Program-made: the position numbers and the translations under genes | The notes under the pieces: model-generated | The model's database searches: none | What the model was told of the DNA's origin: nothing | The model's input: only the letters and a program-made list of their open reading frames with translations | From: Cyclobacteriaceae bacterium | GTDB taxonomy: Bacteria; Bacteroidota; Bacteroidia; Cytophagales; Cyclobacteriaceae | Reading direction: 5' to 3' | Assembly (NCBI GenBank): GCA_021604845.1 | Contig: BQJT01000011.1 | Location: 1 to 44,813, forward strand | DNA: 44,813 nt | Shown: positions 7,984 through 16,211 of the stretch, in pieces | How positions within the stretch are numbered: position 1 is the stretch's first letter | Layout: every line of letters starts with the position of its first letter

Positions 7984-10191
7984 TTAGCCTATTTCAAGTT
8001 TTTGTTCCCCCTGATCAGCAGTACTGAACGGTTCGTGATAGTACCGGGTGCCGGTGGCTTTATAAAGTGCACTGGCCAACGCACCGGTTGCAGGCGGAAG
8101 ACCGGGCTCGCCCAGTCCCGTAGGAGCAATCTCGTTTTCAACAAAGTAAACCTCGATTTCTTCAGGTGACTGGCTGTGGCGAATCAGCTGATAGGTATTA
8201 AAATTTTTGGAAACAGATGATCCATTCTCAAATTTAAGTTCACTGTACATGGCGTGGCCTATACCGTCGACCACTCCTCCCTCAATGATGTTTTTGGCAC
8301 CTTCCCGGTTCACTACAATTCCGCAGTCTACCGCACACCATACTTTCTTCACTTTGGGTTTACCTGCATCCATTACCACATCCATTACCTGTGCCACATA
8401 GGAATTGTGACAATAGTAGGCTGCTACCCCTCTATGTACTCCTGGCGCGTCGGTTCCCCAGTTGGACTTCTCCTTAACCAGTTTCAGTACCCCGGCATAG
8501 CGTTCTGCGTCATAATCATGTTCTTCTCCCACCGGGTTATTCTTGGCCCGATCGAACAATTCCAATCTGAAGTCGATTGGATCCTTACCTGCTAATTCCG
8601 CTACTTCATCGATAAACGATTGTTCAGCTCCGGCAGTAAAGTGAGATCTGGGCGCCCTCCAGGCACCGGTAGAAATATTGGTTTTTGCTCCGAGTTTGAC
8701 CGCTGAATAATTGTCAACCGTGCCAGCCGGGAATCGATTAGGAAAAACCGGGCCTTCCGGCAGACCTACTCCTCTCACTGAAAAGGCTATCAGGTTGTTG
8801 TCTTCATCAAGCCCTGCGCGATAAGTTGAACGGTATGCCGGGCGATAGGTACCCTGGGTCATGTCATCCTCCCTGGTATAGATCAATTTTATGGGAGCGC
8901 CCATTTTTTTAGAAATTGCCGCAGCTTCCAATCCGAAATGAACATAAAGTCTTCTTCCGAACCCACCGCCCATGCGGGTCATATTCACACTGATCTTTTC
9001 AACCGGTATATCGAGCAGTTTGGAGGCTGCATCCTCAAGGGCCTTGGGGGTTTGTGTTGGACCTACCAATTCGGCCGCGTTTTCGGTCACATGAGCGAAA
9101 AAGTTCATGGGTTCCAGGGTATTATGGGCCATGAATGGAGATGAATAAGTTCGCTCAATTATTTTAGCGGCTTTTGCAAATGCGGCATCGACATCACCAT
9201 CTTTTCTGCTTTCTTCTTCGTTTCCCTTTTCAAGACCTTCTTCCAGACGAGTTGCGTGCATCTGGGAGTTCTCTGCTTCACTGACGGTTTCCCAATTTAC
9301 CTTCAATGCTTTCTTTGCATTCATTAACTGCCAGGTTGATTCACCCACTATGGCAATTAAACTGTTAAAGGCATTTACTTCTGCCCAAACCGGTTCCTCC
9401 GTAGTGGTGTCTATAATGAAGGCATCCCGCACCCCATCCATACCTTTAATTTCCTGCTGATTGAAATCGGCCACCTTCATTCCAAATGCCGGCGGGTGCT
9501 CTATCATGGCCAGCAGCATGCCTTCTTTCTCGAAATCAATACCAAATAAAGGTTTTCCGGTGACAATTTTCGAGCCCTCCACATTCTTCTGATAGGTACC
9601 GATCAGCTGGTAATCCTTTGGTTCTTTCAATTCAAGCTCTTCGGGCACTTCGATATCCACCGCTTTGGACGCGATCGCTCCGTAGCCTATACTCCTTTCA
9701 CCGTTCTTCTCTTTAATTACTCCCTCACTGGCAGTCAGATCCGAAACATCCACTGCCCATTCTTTGGCAGCTGCTTCCAACAGCATCCTCCTGCCTGCAG
9801 CTCCTGCCATTCTCAGTGCATCCCAGCCAAGCTTTATTGATAAACTTCCGCCGGCAAACTGCGGATTTTTAAAAGCATCCTCATCCAGGGCGCCCTGTTC
9901 AACTACTACGTGATCCCATTTAACATCCAGTTCTTCTGCCACGACCATTGGCATTGAAGTCATTACATTCTGGCCTATTTCCGGGTTTGGTGAAAATATG
10001 GTAACCAATCCGGTATCCCCGATTTTGATGTACCCGTTCATTTTGAACCATTCGCTGGGAATAGCAATGGCCGGTTCTGAAGCCGGAGTACAGCTGGTCA
10101 TCCAGTTAAACCCTATCATCATCCCCCCTCCTGCTGCGGCCGAAACTTTCAAAAATGAACGGCGATTATGTTGTGTTTTTATCAGTGTCAT
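7984..10191 (-). CDS. Molybdenum hydroxylase large subunit (IorB/xanthine dehydrogenase family), Tat-exported
   Basis: The start was set at MTLIKTQHNRRSFLKVSAAA because it yields a twin-arginine signal (RRSFLKV) and sits ten bases after the small-subunit gene. The longer frame overlaps that gene and adds no recognised domain. The 735-residue protein has the molybdopterin-cytosine-dinucleotide-binding fold: MGGGFGRR, GAWRAPRSHFTAGAEQ, and GLGEPGLPPATGALASAL, whose Glu matches the catalytic glutamate of the family. It forms a two-subunit enzyme with the 2Fe-2S protein upstream, as in isoquinoline 1-oxidoreductase and related aldehyde or N-heterocycle oxidases lacking an FAD subunit. Location is periplasmic. 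No cytochrome partner gene is visible nearby, and the substrate is unknown. Confidence 0.88.
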   Translation of the reverse strand: MTLIKTQHNRRSFLKVSAAAGGGMMIGFNWMTSCTPASEPAIAIPSEWFKMNGYIKIGDTGLVTIFSPNPEIGQNVMTSMPMVVAEELDVKWDHVVVEQGALDEDAFKNPQFAGGSLSIKLGWDALRMAGAAGRRMLLEAAAKEWAVDVSDLTASEGVIKEKNGERSIGYGAIASKAVDIEVPEELELKEPKDYQLIGTYQKNVEGSKIVTGKPLFGIDFEKEGMLLAMIEHPPAFGMKVADFNQQEIKGMDGVRDAFIIDTTTEEPVWAEVNAFNSLIAIVGESTWQLMNAKKALKVNWETVSEAENSQMHATRLEEGLEKGNEEESRKDGDVDAAFAKAAKIIERTYSSPFMAHNTLEPMNFFAHVTENAAELVGPTQTPKALEDAASKLLDIPVEKISVNMTRMGGGFGRRLYVHFGLEAAAISKKMGAPIKLIYTREDDMTQGTYRPAYRSTYRAGLDEDNNLIAFSVRGVGLPEGPVFPNRFPAGTVDNYSAVKLGAKTNISTGAWRAPRSHFTAGAEQSFIDEVAELAGKDPIDFRLELFDRAKNNPVGEEHDYDAERYAGVLKLVKEKSNWGTDAPGVHRGVAAYYCHNSYVAQVMDVVMDAGKPKVKKVWCAVDCGIVVNREGAKNIIEGGVVDGIGHAMYSELKFENGSSVSKNFNTYQLIRHSQSPEEIEVYFVENEIAPTGLGEPGLPPATGALASALYKATGTRYYHEPFSTADQGEQKLEIG

Positions 10192-10201
10192 TGGTCTGGT
10201 T

Positions 10202-10666
10202 TTATAGTTCGGGGTTTGAGGCTGCAGTCTTAATGGCCTTTTTGATTCTGGTATAAGTGCCGCAACGGCATATATTGCCGTCCATAGCGGATTCAATTTC
10301 CTGATCCGACGGGTTTGAGTTACTATTCAATAAAGCGGCGGCATTCATAATTTGGCCGGCCTGGCAATAACCGCATTGCGGCACGTCTATCTCCAGCCAT
10401 GCTTTCTGAACCGGGTGGTCTCCGTTTTCAGAGAGTCCTTCAATGGTGGTGATGGATTTCCCTTCTACCGCAGAAACCGGTACCTGGCAGGAGCGGGTGG
10501 CCACACCATCAAGGTGGATGGTACAGGCGCCGCACATTCCAACGCCACATCCGTATTTTGTTCCTACAAGTTTTACATGATCACGCAATACCCACAACAT
10601 AGGGGTATCGGGTGCAGCCTCCAGTTGCTGATTTTTACCGTTGATTTTAAGTGTATATGTGGCCAT
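10202..10666 (-). CDS. 2Fe-2S subunit of molybdenum hydroxylase (IorA type)
   Basis: The 154-residue protein has both iron-sulphur clusters of the family. The plant-ferredoxin-like domain has Cys40, Cys45, Cys48 and Cys60 ([17 protein letters not shown]). The helical domain has Cys98, Cys101, Cys133 and Cys135 (QCGYCQAGQ and [12 protein letters not shown]). It carries electrons from the molybdenum centre of the partner encoded ten bases downstream. It lacks a signal peptide and presumably travels through the Tat system bound to the large subunit, as in similar enzymes. All eight ligands are intact, so the complex should be functional. Confidence 0.93.
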   Translation of the reverse strand: MATYTLKINGKNQQLEAAPDTPMLWVLRDHVKLVGTKYGCGVGMCGACTIHLDGVATRSCQVPVSAVEGKSITTIEGLSENGDHPVQKAWLEIDVPQCGYCQAGQIMNAAALLNSNSNPSDQEIESAMDGNICRCGTYTRIKKAIKTAASNPEL

Positions 10667-10746
10667 GGACTGTTTACTATTTATTCAGTGTACAATTTAA
10701 ATAAAGATTAGCTGAAATGCTCAGAGATTTGCCGGGTTTGTTTCAG

Positions 10747-10778
10747 TTTGCGCATCTTCCAAAGTCTCGTTAGTTTTA
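10747..10778 (+). promoter_or_regulatory. Promoter of the IF-2N-domain gene
   Basis: TTTG at 10747-10750 is followed after 20 bases by TAGTTTTA at 10771-10778, the same -7 sequence as the blaI-like promoter. The expected start near 10783 leaves a leader of about 17 bases before the ATG at 10800. Confidence 0.5.
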
Positions 10779-10799
10779 CACTATCCAAAATATTTTAAT

Positions 10800-11636
10800 A
10801 TGAGACTAGGACAACTAGCCAGGAAATACGGAGTTTCCAAAAATGAGATCATTTCCTTTCTCAAAGAAATCGATCCCAATACCCATTCACTTGGTCAAAA
10901 TTCTAAGTTGAGCGAGGAAACACTTACCATGGTGGCTCAGCATTTCGAAAATCTGGACTTGTTTGGAGAAGCCGGTGAAGGGCAAGAACAGTTTCAGCAA
11001 GAGCAAGAGGATGGGCAAGCAGATACCCCTACCGAAGACGATACCATAACGCAATCGGAATCAGATATTGCAGATCCGGAGCCGGCCAGCGAGTCTTCGC
11101 CCGACCAGGCGGATGTTTCCAAAAAGAAAGATGAGGTAGTAATCGAAACGGACAAGTTACTGGAACTGTTAGAATCCGATGAGTCACCTGCTGACCTTGA
11201 TAAAATCACATTAATTAAAGCACCCAAAAAGGAACTCGCAGGGTTGAAGGTAGTAGGCAAAATTGAGCTTGCTGAGCCAAAAAGAAAATCAGCCGAAAAA
11301 ACTGCACAGAAAAAAGAAGCCGACACTGGTAGAAACCGCGGTGGCCGTCAGCACGAACCTTTATCTGCAGAAGAGCGGGAAAAGCGAAGGTTGGAGGCCA
11401 AGAAACGGAAGGAAGATTATGAAGCACGCGAGGAAAGGAGAAGAAAAGCCAGAGAAAAGAAGCAGAAAAAAGCCTTGAATAAAGCCCGTTACCAGCAAAA
11501 ACTACAACGGGCAAACGTAAACCCACAAAAACACAAAGAGCTAACAACCAGTCAACCCGCTTTAAACACAGAGCCACAGCCTGCTCCACCCAAAACGCTG
11601 CTGGGCAGGTTTTGGCAGTGGATGACTACCTATTAG
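10800..11636 (+). CDS. IF-2 N-terminal-like domain protein with acidic and basic low-complexity regions
   Basis: The first 50 residues (MRLGQLARKYGVSKNEIISF, ending MVAQHF) resemble the small helical IF-2N domain found at the start of bacterial translation initiation factor 2. The rest is low complexity. Residues about 60-125 are strongly acidic (many Glu, Asp, Gln). A short ordered segment follows (DKITLIKAPKKELAGLKVVGKIEL, about 139-162), and residues about 163-240 are highly basic and probably helical (REKRRLEAKKRKEDYEAREE). No GTPase domain follows, so this is not IF-2 itself. The segment LIKAPKKELAGLKVVGKIEL also resembles a stretch in the N-terminal region of Bacteroidota IF-2. The gene stands alone with its own promoter. 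RNA or ribosome association is a guess from composition. Confidence 0.65.
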   Translation: MRLGQLARKYGVSKNEIISFLKEIDPNTHSLGQNSKLSEETLTMVAQHFENLDLFGEAGEGQEQFQQEQEDGQADTPTEDDTITQSESDIADPEPASESSPDQADVSKKKDEVVIETDKLLELLESDESPADLDKITLIKAPKKELAGLKVVGKIELAEPKRKSAEKTAQKKEADTGRNRGGRQHEPLSAEEREKRRLEAKKRKEDYEAREERRRKAREKKQKKALNKARYQQKLQRANVNPQKHKELTTSQPALNTEPQPAPPKTLLGRFWQWMTTY

Positions 11637-11718
11637 ATTCGAATCAGGATAATTTAGCGCATTTGTTTCATCAAAATCTTCATATGCCGTATCTTCATAT
11701 AGGACTATTATGCTATTT

Positions 11719-11726
11719 TAACTTTA
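11719..11726 (+). promoter_or_regulatory. Possible -7 box of the zinc peptidase gene
   Basis: TAACTTTA matches TAnnTTTG at seven of eight positions and would start transcription near 11731, 15 bases before the ATG. No clear TTG lies at the proper distance upstream. Two direct copies of ATCTTCATAT (11676-11685 and 11691-11700) lie just upstream, 15 bases apart. Confidence 0.3.
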
Positions 11727-11745
11727 ATCAACTAACCATCACCTT

Positions 11746-12651
11746 ATGAAATGGCAAGGCAGAAGAGGCAGTAAAAATGTTCGTGATCAACGGGGTAAAA
11801 CCGGTGGTGGGATTGGAGGAGGTGGTGGTAATCTTATTATGGCCTTGCTATCAATGGTTTTCAGGGGTGGCATAACTAAAACTAAGATTATTCTGGTGCT
11901 GGTGGTTTTTGGTATCTTCTATTTTGTTGGTAATCCACTGGACCTGCTTAGCCCATCCAGTGGAATATCACCCAACCAGGCTCAATATGACCAACCAGCA
12001 GTCGAAAAGGATGAATTGTACCAATTTGTCGAAGTGGTAGTTGCTGATACCGAAGATGTATGGAACAAACTTTTCAGCGAACATGGAGCGGATTATCGTG
12101 AACCGCAGCTCATTGTCTTCAATAGAGCTATTCGATCAGGTTGTGGAGGTGCATCCAGTGCCACCGGGCCTTTCTATTGTCCTGCTGATCAATCAGTTTA
12201 CATCGATTTAAGTTTTTATCAGGATCTAAGTAACCGGTTCGGTGCGCCTGGTGACTTTGCTATGGCCTATGTGGTAGCACATGAAATTGGGCATCATGTG
12301 CAGCATTTGATGGGCACCACTGACAAAGTACATTCGGCCAGAGGTAGTTTATCAGAAGAAGACTATAATAAACTGTCAGTACGATTGGAACTGCAGGCTG
12401 ATTTTTATGCCGGTGTTTGGGCCCATCATGCCCAGGAAATGTTCAATATACTGGAGGACGGAGATATTGATGAAGCCCTGCGCGCTGCCAATGCCATAGG
12501 TGATGATAAACTCCAGAAACAGACCCAGGGTCAGGTAACCCCCGATAGTTTTACTCATGGCACTTCCGAACAACGTGTGCGCTGGTTTCGCAAGGGATTT
12601 GAAAGTGGTGATATGACGCAAGGTGATACCTTCAATACCAATAGTTTGTGA
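11746..12651 (+). CDS. YpfJ/KPN_02809-family neutral zinc metallopeptidase
   Basis: The 301-residue protein has the family hallmarks: the N-terminal MKWQGRRGSKNVRDQRG, a Gly-rich linker, one membrane helix at about residues 45-65, and the zincin motif VVAHEIGHHVQH (about residues 179-190). Further conserved parts are GCGGASSATGPFYCPADQ and YIDLSFYQDL. The late segment QADFYAGVWAH supplies a likely third metal ligand. The length is usual for the family. Active-site and core motifs are complete, so an active membrane-anchored peptidase is expected; its substrates are not known in any organism that I can name. It is a single gene, convergent with the membrane cyclase gene. Confidence 0.92.
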   Translation: MKWQGRRGSKNVRDQRGKTGGGIGGGGGNLIMALLSMVFRGGITKTKIILVLVVFGIFYFVGNPLDLLSPSSGISPNQAQYDQPAVEKDELYQFVEVVVADTEDVWNKLFSEHGADYREPQLIVFNRAIRSGCGGASSATGPFYCPADQSVYIDLSFYQDLSNRFGAPGDFAMAYVVAHEIGHHVQHLMGTTDKVHSARGSLSEEDYNKLSVRLELQADFYAGVWAHHAQEMFNILEDGDIDEALRAANAIGDDKLQKQTQGQVTPDSFTHGTSEQRVRWFRKGFESGDMTQGDTFNTNSL

Positions 12652-12692
12652 CCAGCACCCTCGTGGAAAAAGGTTGTACTAACTAATTACTG

Positions 12693-13838
12693 CTACAGCG
12701 CATGGGTAACCTCAGGTTCAAGCTTACTTGACCTCACTTCACACAGATCCATGGCCTCTTCCCTGCCTTTCAATTTCATTTCTCCAAGATTCTTAAACTG
12801 GAATTCATCTCCCGGAGTTAATTGATCGATCAAAGCTTTTGAAACCAGTAGCTCCGCATTAAACTGGTTGCACATGGATTGTATTCGAGCGGTGGCATTT
12901 AGAACATCTCCTGAAAATGAGATTTCCTTTTTTAAAGCTCCAATTTCACCGGTGGTAACCCTACCATAATGAAGGCCTGCTTTAAATGTGGGGACCAGGC
13001 TAAACGCCTGTTGGTAGTAGGCCGCTCTGCTTTGCAATGCCCGTTTCATAGCAAAAAAGCATTTCAGGCAATTGTTATCCTGTTTTCCTGTATTAAATTT
13101 CCATGATATAACTACCTCGTCTCCAATATATTGATAGACCTCACCTTCATGATTAATTATATCATCTGCTAAATCCTCATAAAACGATCTCAACAATAAA
13201 AAATAACGGTGGTGCCCGAGTTGCTCCGCGATGCGGGTAGAGGATTTCATATCTAAAAACATGAATATCCTTAATTCATCTCTTGGTTGATGATACTTGC
13301 CGGTAAAAAAATTTGAAATTACCGCATGTCCTATATGTTCGCTTATTGCGGCATAGATCAGACACAATAGTAAACTACATCCTATTTGCAACAGGGTACT
13401 GAAGAAAGGCAGACTTCCCAGAAAATAGAAAAACTTTTGCCAAACCTGCTGGTCCCAAATGGGCACTTTCAACTCCAGGCTGGCGGCGATGGGGTACAAT
13501 ACCCCTATCACTATTAGCAACAGTAAGGTATAAAATAGCAGTTTATAGAGTATCTTGGTTAAGAAACTTCTATTCCTGAATAATTTATCTAAATATACCA
13601 GCTCAATAAACCCAATCAATAGGCCAACCGCTGCCATGGCTGTGGTTGCGAATAGCACCACAGTCAGGTCTAACTTAATAGCGGCATCCGAAACGGGGTC
13701 CAGACTGCCTGCTGCGGCAATTTCCACTAAAATGAATACAAAGCCGGTCAGTAAAAAGATAATTGGGAATGGTAGTATCCTTGATAAATTCCACCGGGTT
13801 TTTGGCGATAGTGTGAACCAGAGAACCTTATAATCCAT
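12693..13838 (-). CDS. Membrane-bound class III nucleotide cyclase (copy 1)
   Basis: The ATG at 13838 is preferred to the preceding TTG. The 381-residue protein has a membrane region with several helices (about residues 22-40, 58-82, 97-118, 135-165), then a cytosolic class III cyclase domain. Metal-binding residues are Asp196 (FMFLDMKSS) and Asp240 (YQYIGDEVVISW); Asn314 and Arg318 (GDVLNATARIQ) are intact. Lys303 is at the place of the adenine-recognising Lys, but the matching Asp is Ser307. A CxxC pair (Cys257, Cys260, NCLKCFF) lies between the catalytic blocks and is repeated in the cyclase at 28468-29559. The HAMP-less six-helix-like arrangement suggests a membrane sensor making a cyclic nucleotide. 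No cAMP effector is encoded nearby. Confidence 0.85.
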   Translation of the reverse strand: MDYKVLWFTLSPKTRWNLSRILPFPIIFLLTGFVFILVEIAAAGSLDPVSDAAIKLDLTVVLFATTAMAAVGLLIGFIELVYLDKLFRNRSFLTKILYKLLFYTLLLLIVIGVLYPIAASLELKVPIWDQQVWQKFFYFLGSLPFFSTLLQIGCSLLLCLIYAAISEHIGHAVISNFFTGKYHQPRDELRIFMFLDMKSSTRIAEQLGHHRYFLLLRSFYEDLADDIINHEGEVYQYIGDEVVISWKFNTGKQDNNCLKCFFAMKRALQSRAAYYQQAFSLVPTFKAGLHYGRVTTGEIGALKKEISFSGDVLNATARIQSMCNQFNAELLVSKALIDQLTPGDEFQFKNLGEMKLKGREEAMDLCEVRSSKLEPEVTHAL

Positions 13839-13879
13839 CAATTTCGTTATTTTAGCGGTAAATCATTGCATTCAGTATC

Positions 13880-13910
13880 CAAAGATAACCTTGAAAGTCC
13901 TATGTATCAA
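13880..13910 (-). promoter_or_regulatory. Promoter of membrane cyclase copy 1
   Basis: On the minus strand TTG (complement of 13908-13910) is followed after 20 bases by a perfect TATCTTTG (complement of 13880-13887). The predicted start is near 13875, with a leader of about 37 bases. The -33 element lies inside the first codons of the divergent transglutaminase gene, so transcription of the two genes probably interferes. Confidence 0.65.
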
Positions 13911-15263
13911 TTCTACTCATTGCTGGTAAGTTGTATCTTAATACTGACTGCCTGTCAGTCTCACCAGGAAAACGGGGCAAGCGAATCCGACGAACCTAAT
14001 GGGAGTCAAAAGAAAGTAACCATAGATGAAGTGGAGCAAGGCATTAGAGACAATATTCAAACCAGGGTTCGCGAAGGCGAAGGTTATTTTAATTATAAAA
14101 AGGACACGGTCGACCTAAACCTAAAACTGGTGCGGGTACATACGGAATACCTTTCCGTTTTAGGGCCTAACCGGTTTTTTGCCTGTGTTGACCTGGCTAC
14201 GGAAAATGGAGATGTGTATGATATGGACTTTTTCCTGAATGGCACTCCTGGCAATATGGAAGTCACCAGCACGGATTTGCACAAGCTCAATGGAAAACCC
14301 TATTATACCTGGAAGCAAAACAAGCAGGACAAGACCTGGTTTACGGTTCCTGTAAAAAATGCCTCCAATGATTTATTGGGAGTGATAGAAAGTGAAGACC
14401 GTTTTGATTTCACCTATGAGGTAAAGCTGCCGGAAATATCAGGTCCTGCAAAAATGTGGATGCCCATTGCCCAAAGTGATCTCTTTCAAACCATTGAGAT
14501 CATTTCCCTGGAAGCCCAGGGTCAGCAGGAAATAATAAAAGATGAAGCATATGGCAACGATATTCTGTACCTGCAATTGCTTCCCGAGCATAGCGGCCAG
14601 AAAATAACCATGAGGTATCAGGTGGAAAGAAAAGAAAAAGCCGCATACCCGGAACAAGATCCGGACCTGAAAAAATACCTCCAGTCATCCAGCCTGATGC
14701 CGGTAGGTGATCGTTTCAGCACCATTGCCAACCAGGTAATCCGGGATAAGCAAGCCACCACCCCGCTTACCAAAGCCAGGGCGCTATACGACTATATCAT
14801 CGATAATATGCGTTACGCCAAAGAAGGCATTTACGGCACCGGAGATGCGAATTATGCTTGTGATTCAAAGTCCGGAAACTGTACTGAATTTCATTCATTC
14901 TTCATCTCTCTGGCCAGGTCCGCAGGTATTCCTGCCCGATTTGCAGTCGGTGCAGCTATACCGTCCGAACGAAATGAAGGACAGGTAGATGGCTATCATT
15001 GCTGGGCTGAATTCTACGCAGAAGGTAAATGGTGGCCGGTAGATATCAGTGAAGGGAATAAGTACACCCCGTTAGCAACTTATTACTTCGGACATCATCC
15101 GGCAAATCGAATTGAGTTTAGCCGGGGACGCGATCTTGCTCCCAACCCCACACCGGAATCCGGACCGATTAATTTTCTGGCTTATCCGGTGCTGGAAATA
15201 GAAGGTCAGCCGGGATATACAGAGACCACACTGTCATTTAACAGAGTAAGCTCCAGCATTTAG
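13902..15263 (+). CDS. Transglutaminase-like domain lipoprotein
   Basis: The start is set at the ATG of MYQFYSLLVSCILILTAC, which gives a lipoprotein signal with Cys18; the frame extends upstream only to a TTG. The mature 435-residue protein ends with a transglutaminase-like fold. Its triad is Cys327 (GNCTEFHSFF), His366 (YHCWAEFY) and Asp381 (WWPVDISEG), all present and well spaced. The N-terminal half (residues about 30-250) is a beta-rich region of unknown type, with a short segment typical of DUF3857/DUF4450-like precursors but not certain. Bacterial members act as peptidases or amidases more often than as cross-linkers. It is anchored to a membrane facing the periplasm or outside. Confidence 0.85.
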   Translation: MYQFYSLLVSCILILTACQSHQENGASESDEPNGSQKKVTIDEVEQGIRDNIQTRVREGEGYFNYKKDTVDLNLKLVRVHTEYLSVLGPNRFFACVDLATENGDVYDMDFFLNGTPGNMEVTSTDLHKLNGKPYYTWKQNKQDKTWFTVPVKNASNDLLGVIESEDRFDFTYEVKLPEISGPAKMWMPIAQSDLFQTIEIISLEAQGQQEIIKDEAYGNDILYLQLLPEHSGQKITMRYQVERKEKAAYPEQDPDLKKYLQSSSLMPVGDRFSTIANQVIRDKQATTPLTKARALYDYIIDNMRYAKEGIYGTGDANYACDSKSGNCTEFHSFFISLARSAGIPARFAVGAAIPSERNEGQVDGYHCWAEFYAEGKWWPVDISEGNKYTPLATYYFGHHPANRIEFSRGRDLAPNPTPESGPINFLAYPVLEIEGQPGYTETTLSFNRVSSSI

Positions 15264-15271
15264 CCTCATTG

Positions 15272-15523
15272 CTACTCCTTCGCTGCTTCATCCTCTTCCG
15301 GGTGCTCTTCACCCTCAGGATGTTCTTCATCTTCACCTTCCGGGTGCTCCTCACCGTCAGCACTTTCGGGGTGTTCCTCACCCTCAGCGCTTTCCGGGTG
15401 CTCTTCAGAACTTTCCGACCCTTTGTCGGAAGAAGAACAGGAATTCAGGGTCATACCCGCAAAAAACAACAGGGCCACTGCTATAATGGACCATGTCTTA
15501 AATTTATTCAAGATGGAGGTCAT
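15272..15523 (-). CDS. Small lipoprotein with five EEHPE repeats
   Basis: The ATG at 15523 begins MTSILNKFKTWSIIAVALLF and gives a lipobox ending LNSC with Cys29; the longer frame adds 39 residues without a better start. The mature part of 55 residues is almost only Glu, Asp, His, Pro, Gly and Ser. It contains EEHPE five times, at spacings of 10, 10, 8 and 6 residues. It is strongly acidic and has five regularly spaced His, which suggests binding of divalent metal, though nothing proves this. It ends eight bases from the convergent transglutaminase gene. I do not know a described family with this repeat. The opposite strand also has an open frame, but it is a mirror of the repeat. Confidence 0.65.
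   Translation of the reverse strand: MTSILNKFKTWSIIAVALLFFAGMTLNSCSSSDKGSESSEEHPESAEGEEHPESADGEEHPEGEDEEHPEGEEHPEEDEAAKE
15297..15408. repeat. Degenerate tandem repeat encoding EEHPE units
   Basis: The DNA shows repeated units built around GGGTGCTCTTCACCCTCAG and variants with 30-, 24- and 18-base periods. The third-position variation between units shows selection on the peptide rather than recent slippage alone. Confidence 0.6.
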
Positions 15524-15610
15524 AACTATGTTAGTTAGGTTTCGGTAAACTGACAGTAAATATAGCAGAAAATACCCGGTGGAATATGATTTAGAGAACA
15601 TTTTATTAGA

Positions 15611-15672
15611 TACTGCTGTTGCAATCCCTTCACTTAACACCGTTACCTGTTGAGTGAAGGGATTGCGCAGTA
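15611..15672. terminator. Long imperfect hairpin between DUF6146 and EEHPE genes
   Basis: Left arm 15621-15638 and right arm 15649-15666 pair over 18 bases (GCAATCCCTTCACTTAAC against GTTGAGTGAAGGGATTGC) with one G-T mismatch and a 10-base loop. Beyond a four-base bulge (15617-15620) another six pairs form: TACTGC at 15611-15616 with GCAGTA at 15667-15672. It lies 36 bases after the stop of the minus-strand DUF6146 gene. No strong T run follows, so it is either a terminator, an mRNA-stabilising hairpin or a short repeat element. Confidence 0.6.
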
Positions 15673-15707
15673 ATGAGCTTGATAAATTGATTGCTGGGTT
15701 TGCGGGG

Positions 15708-16133
15708 TTATATTGCCCCAGGAGGCCGGGTATCCAGTATGGGTACTCCCTTCTTGGTATCTACCCACCTGAAATAGTAGTATAGCTTACGCTCCAGCTC
15801 TATTCCATAATCGATGGTAGGTTGATAGTTAATCATAGTATCAAAGAATTGTGAATAATGTGGATGGGTGGCTTTGTAATTCCATGCCGAGACGTACATA
15901 TTATTCCAATGTGAATAGTAGTTAACACTGCGGTCCTTTCCAATATTCCAGGTAGTCTGGAACCAGTTTTCAAACCCCGGATCCATTACGATCAATTCAT
16001 ACTCCTCCCCTTCTTCTTTTTGAGAAAGGTCAATCATATTTTCTGCAGGCGGCCTCAATGTGCCTGCCGGATGGGATGACGCACAACCCAAAAACAGGGC
16101 TGACATCAAAATTGTTGCATATACACTATTCAT
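15708..16133 (-). CDS. DUF6146 family lipoprotein
   Basis: The 141-residue protein carries a lipoprotein signal with the lipobox LFLGC (Cys17). The rest matches my recollection of DUF6146: VMDPGFENWFQTTW, then YYSHWNNMYVSAWN, then TIDYGIELERKLYYYFRWV. The family is small, found in Bacteroidota and has no known function. The aromatic-rich short sequence and lipid anchor point to a periplasm-facing structural or accessory role. The gene follows the phytanoyl-CoA dioxygenase gene after 78 bases in the same direction and is followed by a long hairpin, so it may be the last gene of that operon or separately expressed. Confidence 0.75.
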   Translation of the reverse strand: MNSVYATILMSALFLGCASSHPAGTLRPPAENMIDLSQKEEGEEYELIVMDPGFENWFQTTWNIGKDRSVNYYSHWNNMYVSAWNYKATHPHYSQFFDTMINYQPTIDYGIELERKLYYYFRWVDTKKGVPILDTRPPGAI

Positions 16134-16211
16134 GGCTTATTTGCGATTTAGTACCTCTATAACATATTATAGCAGCAAATTGTTTGCCAGAAAACTGTTT
16201 TTTTGCGGAGA

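Noticed and set aside
10192-10296. Longer N-terminus of the molybdenum hydroxylase large subunit
   Set aside because: It would overlap the small-subunit gene and place the twin-arginine signal 45 residues inside the chain.
15269-15538. Plus-strand frame opposite the EEHPE lipoprotein (Leu/Phe-rich, resembling a membrane protein)
   Set aside because: The hydrophobic repeat is the antisense of Glu/His/Pro codons; the minus strand has a normal lipoprotein signal.
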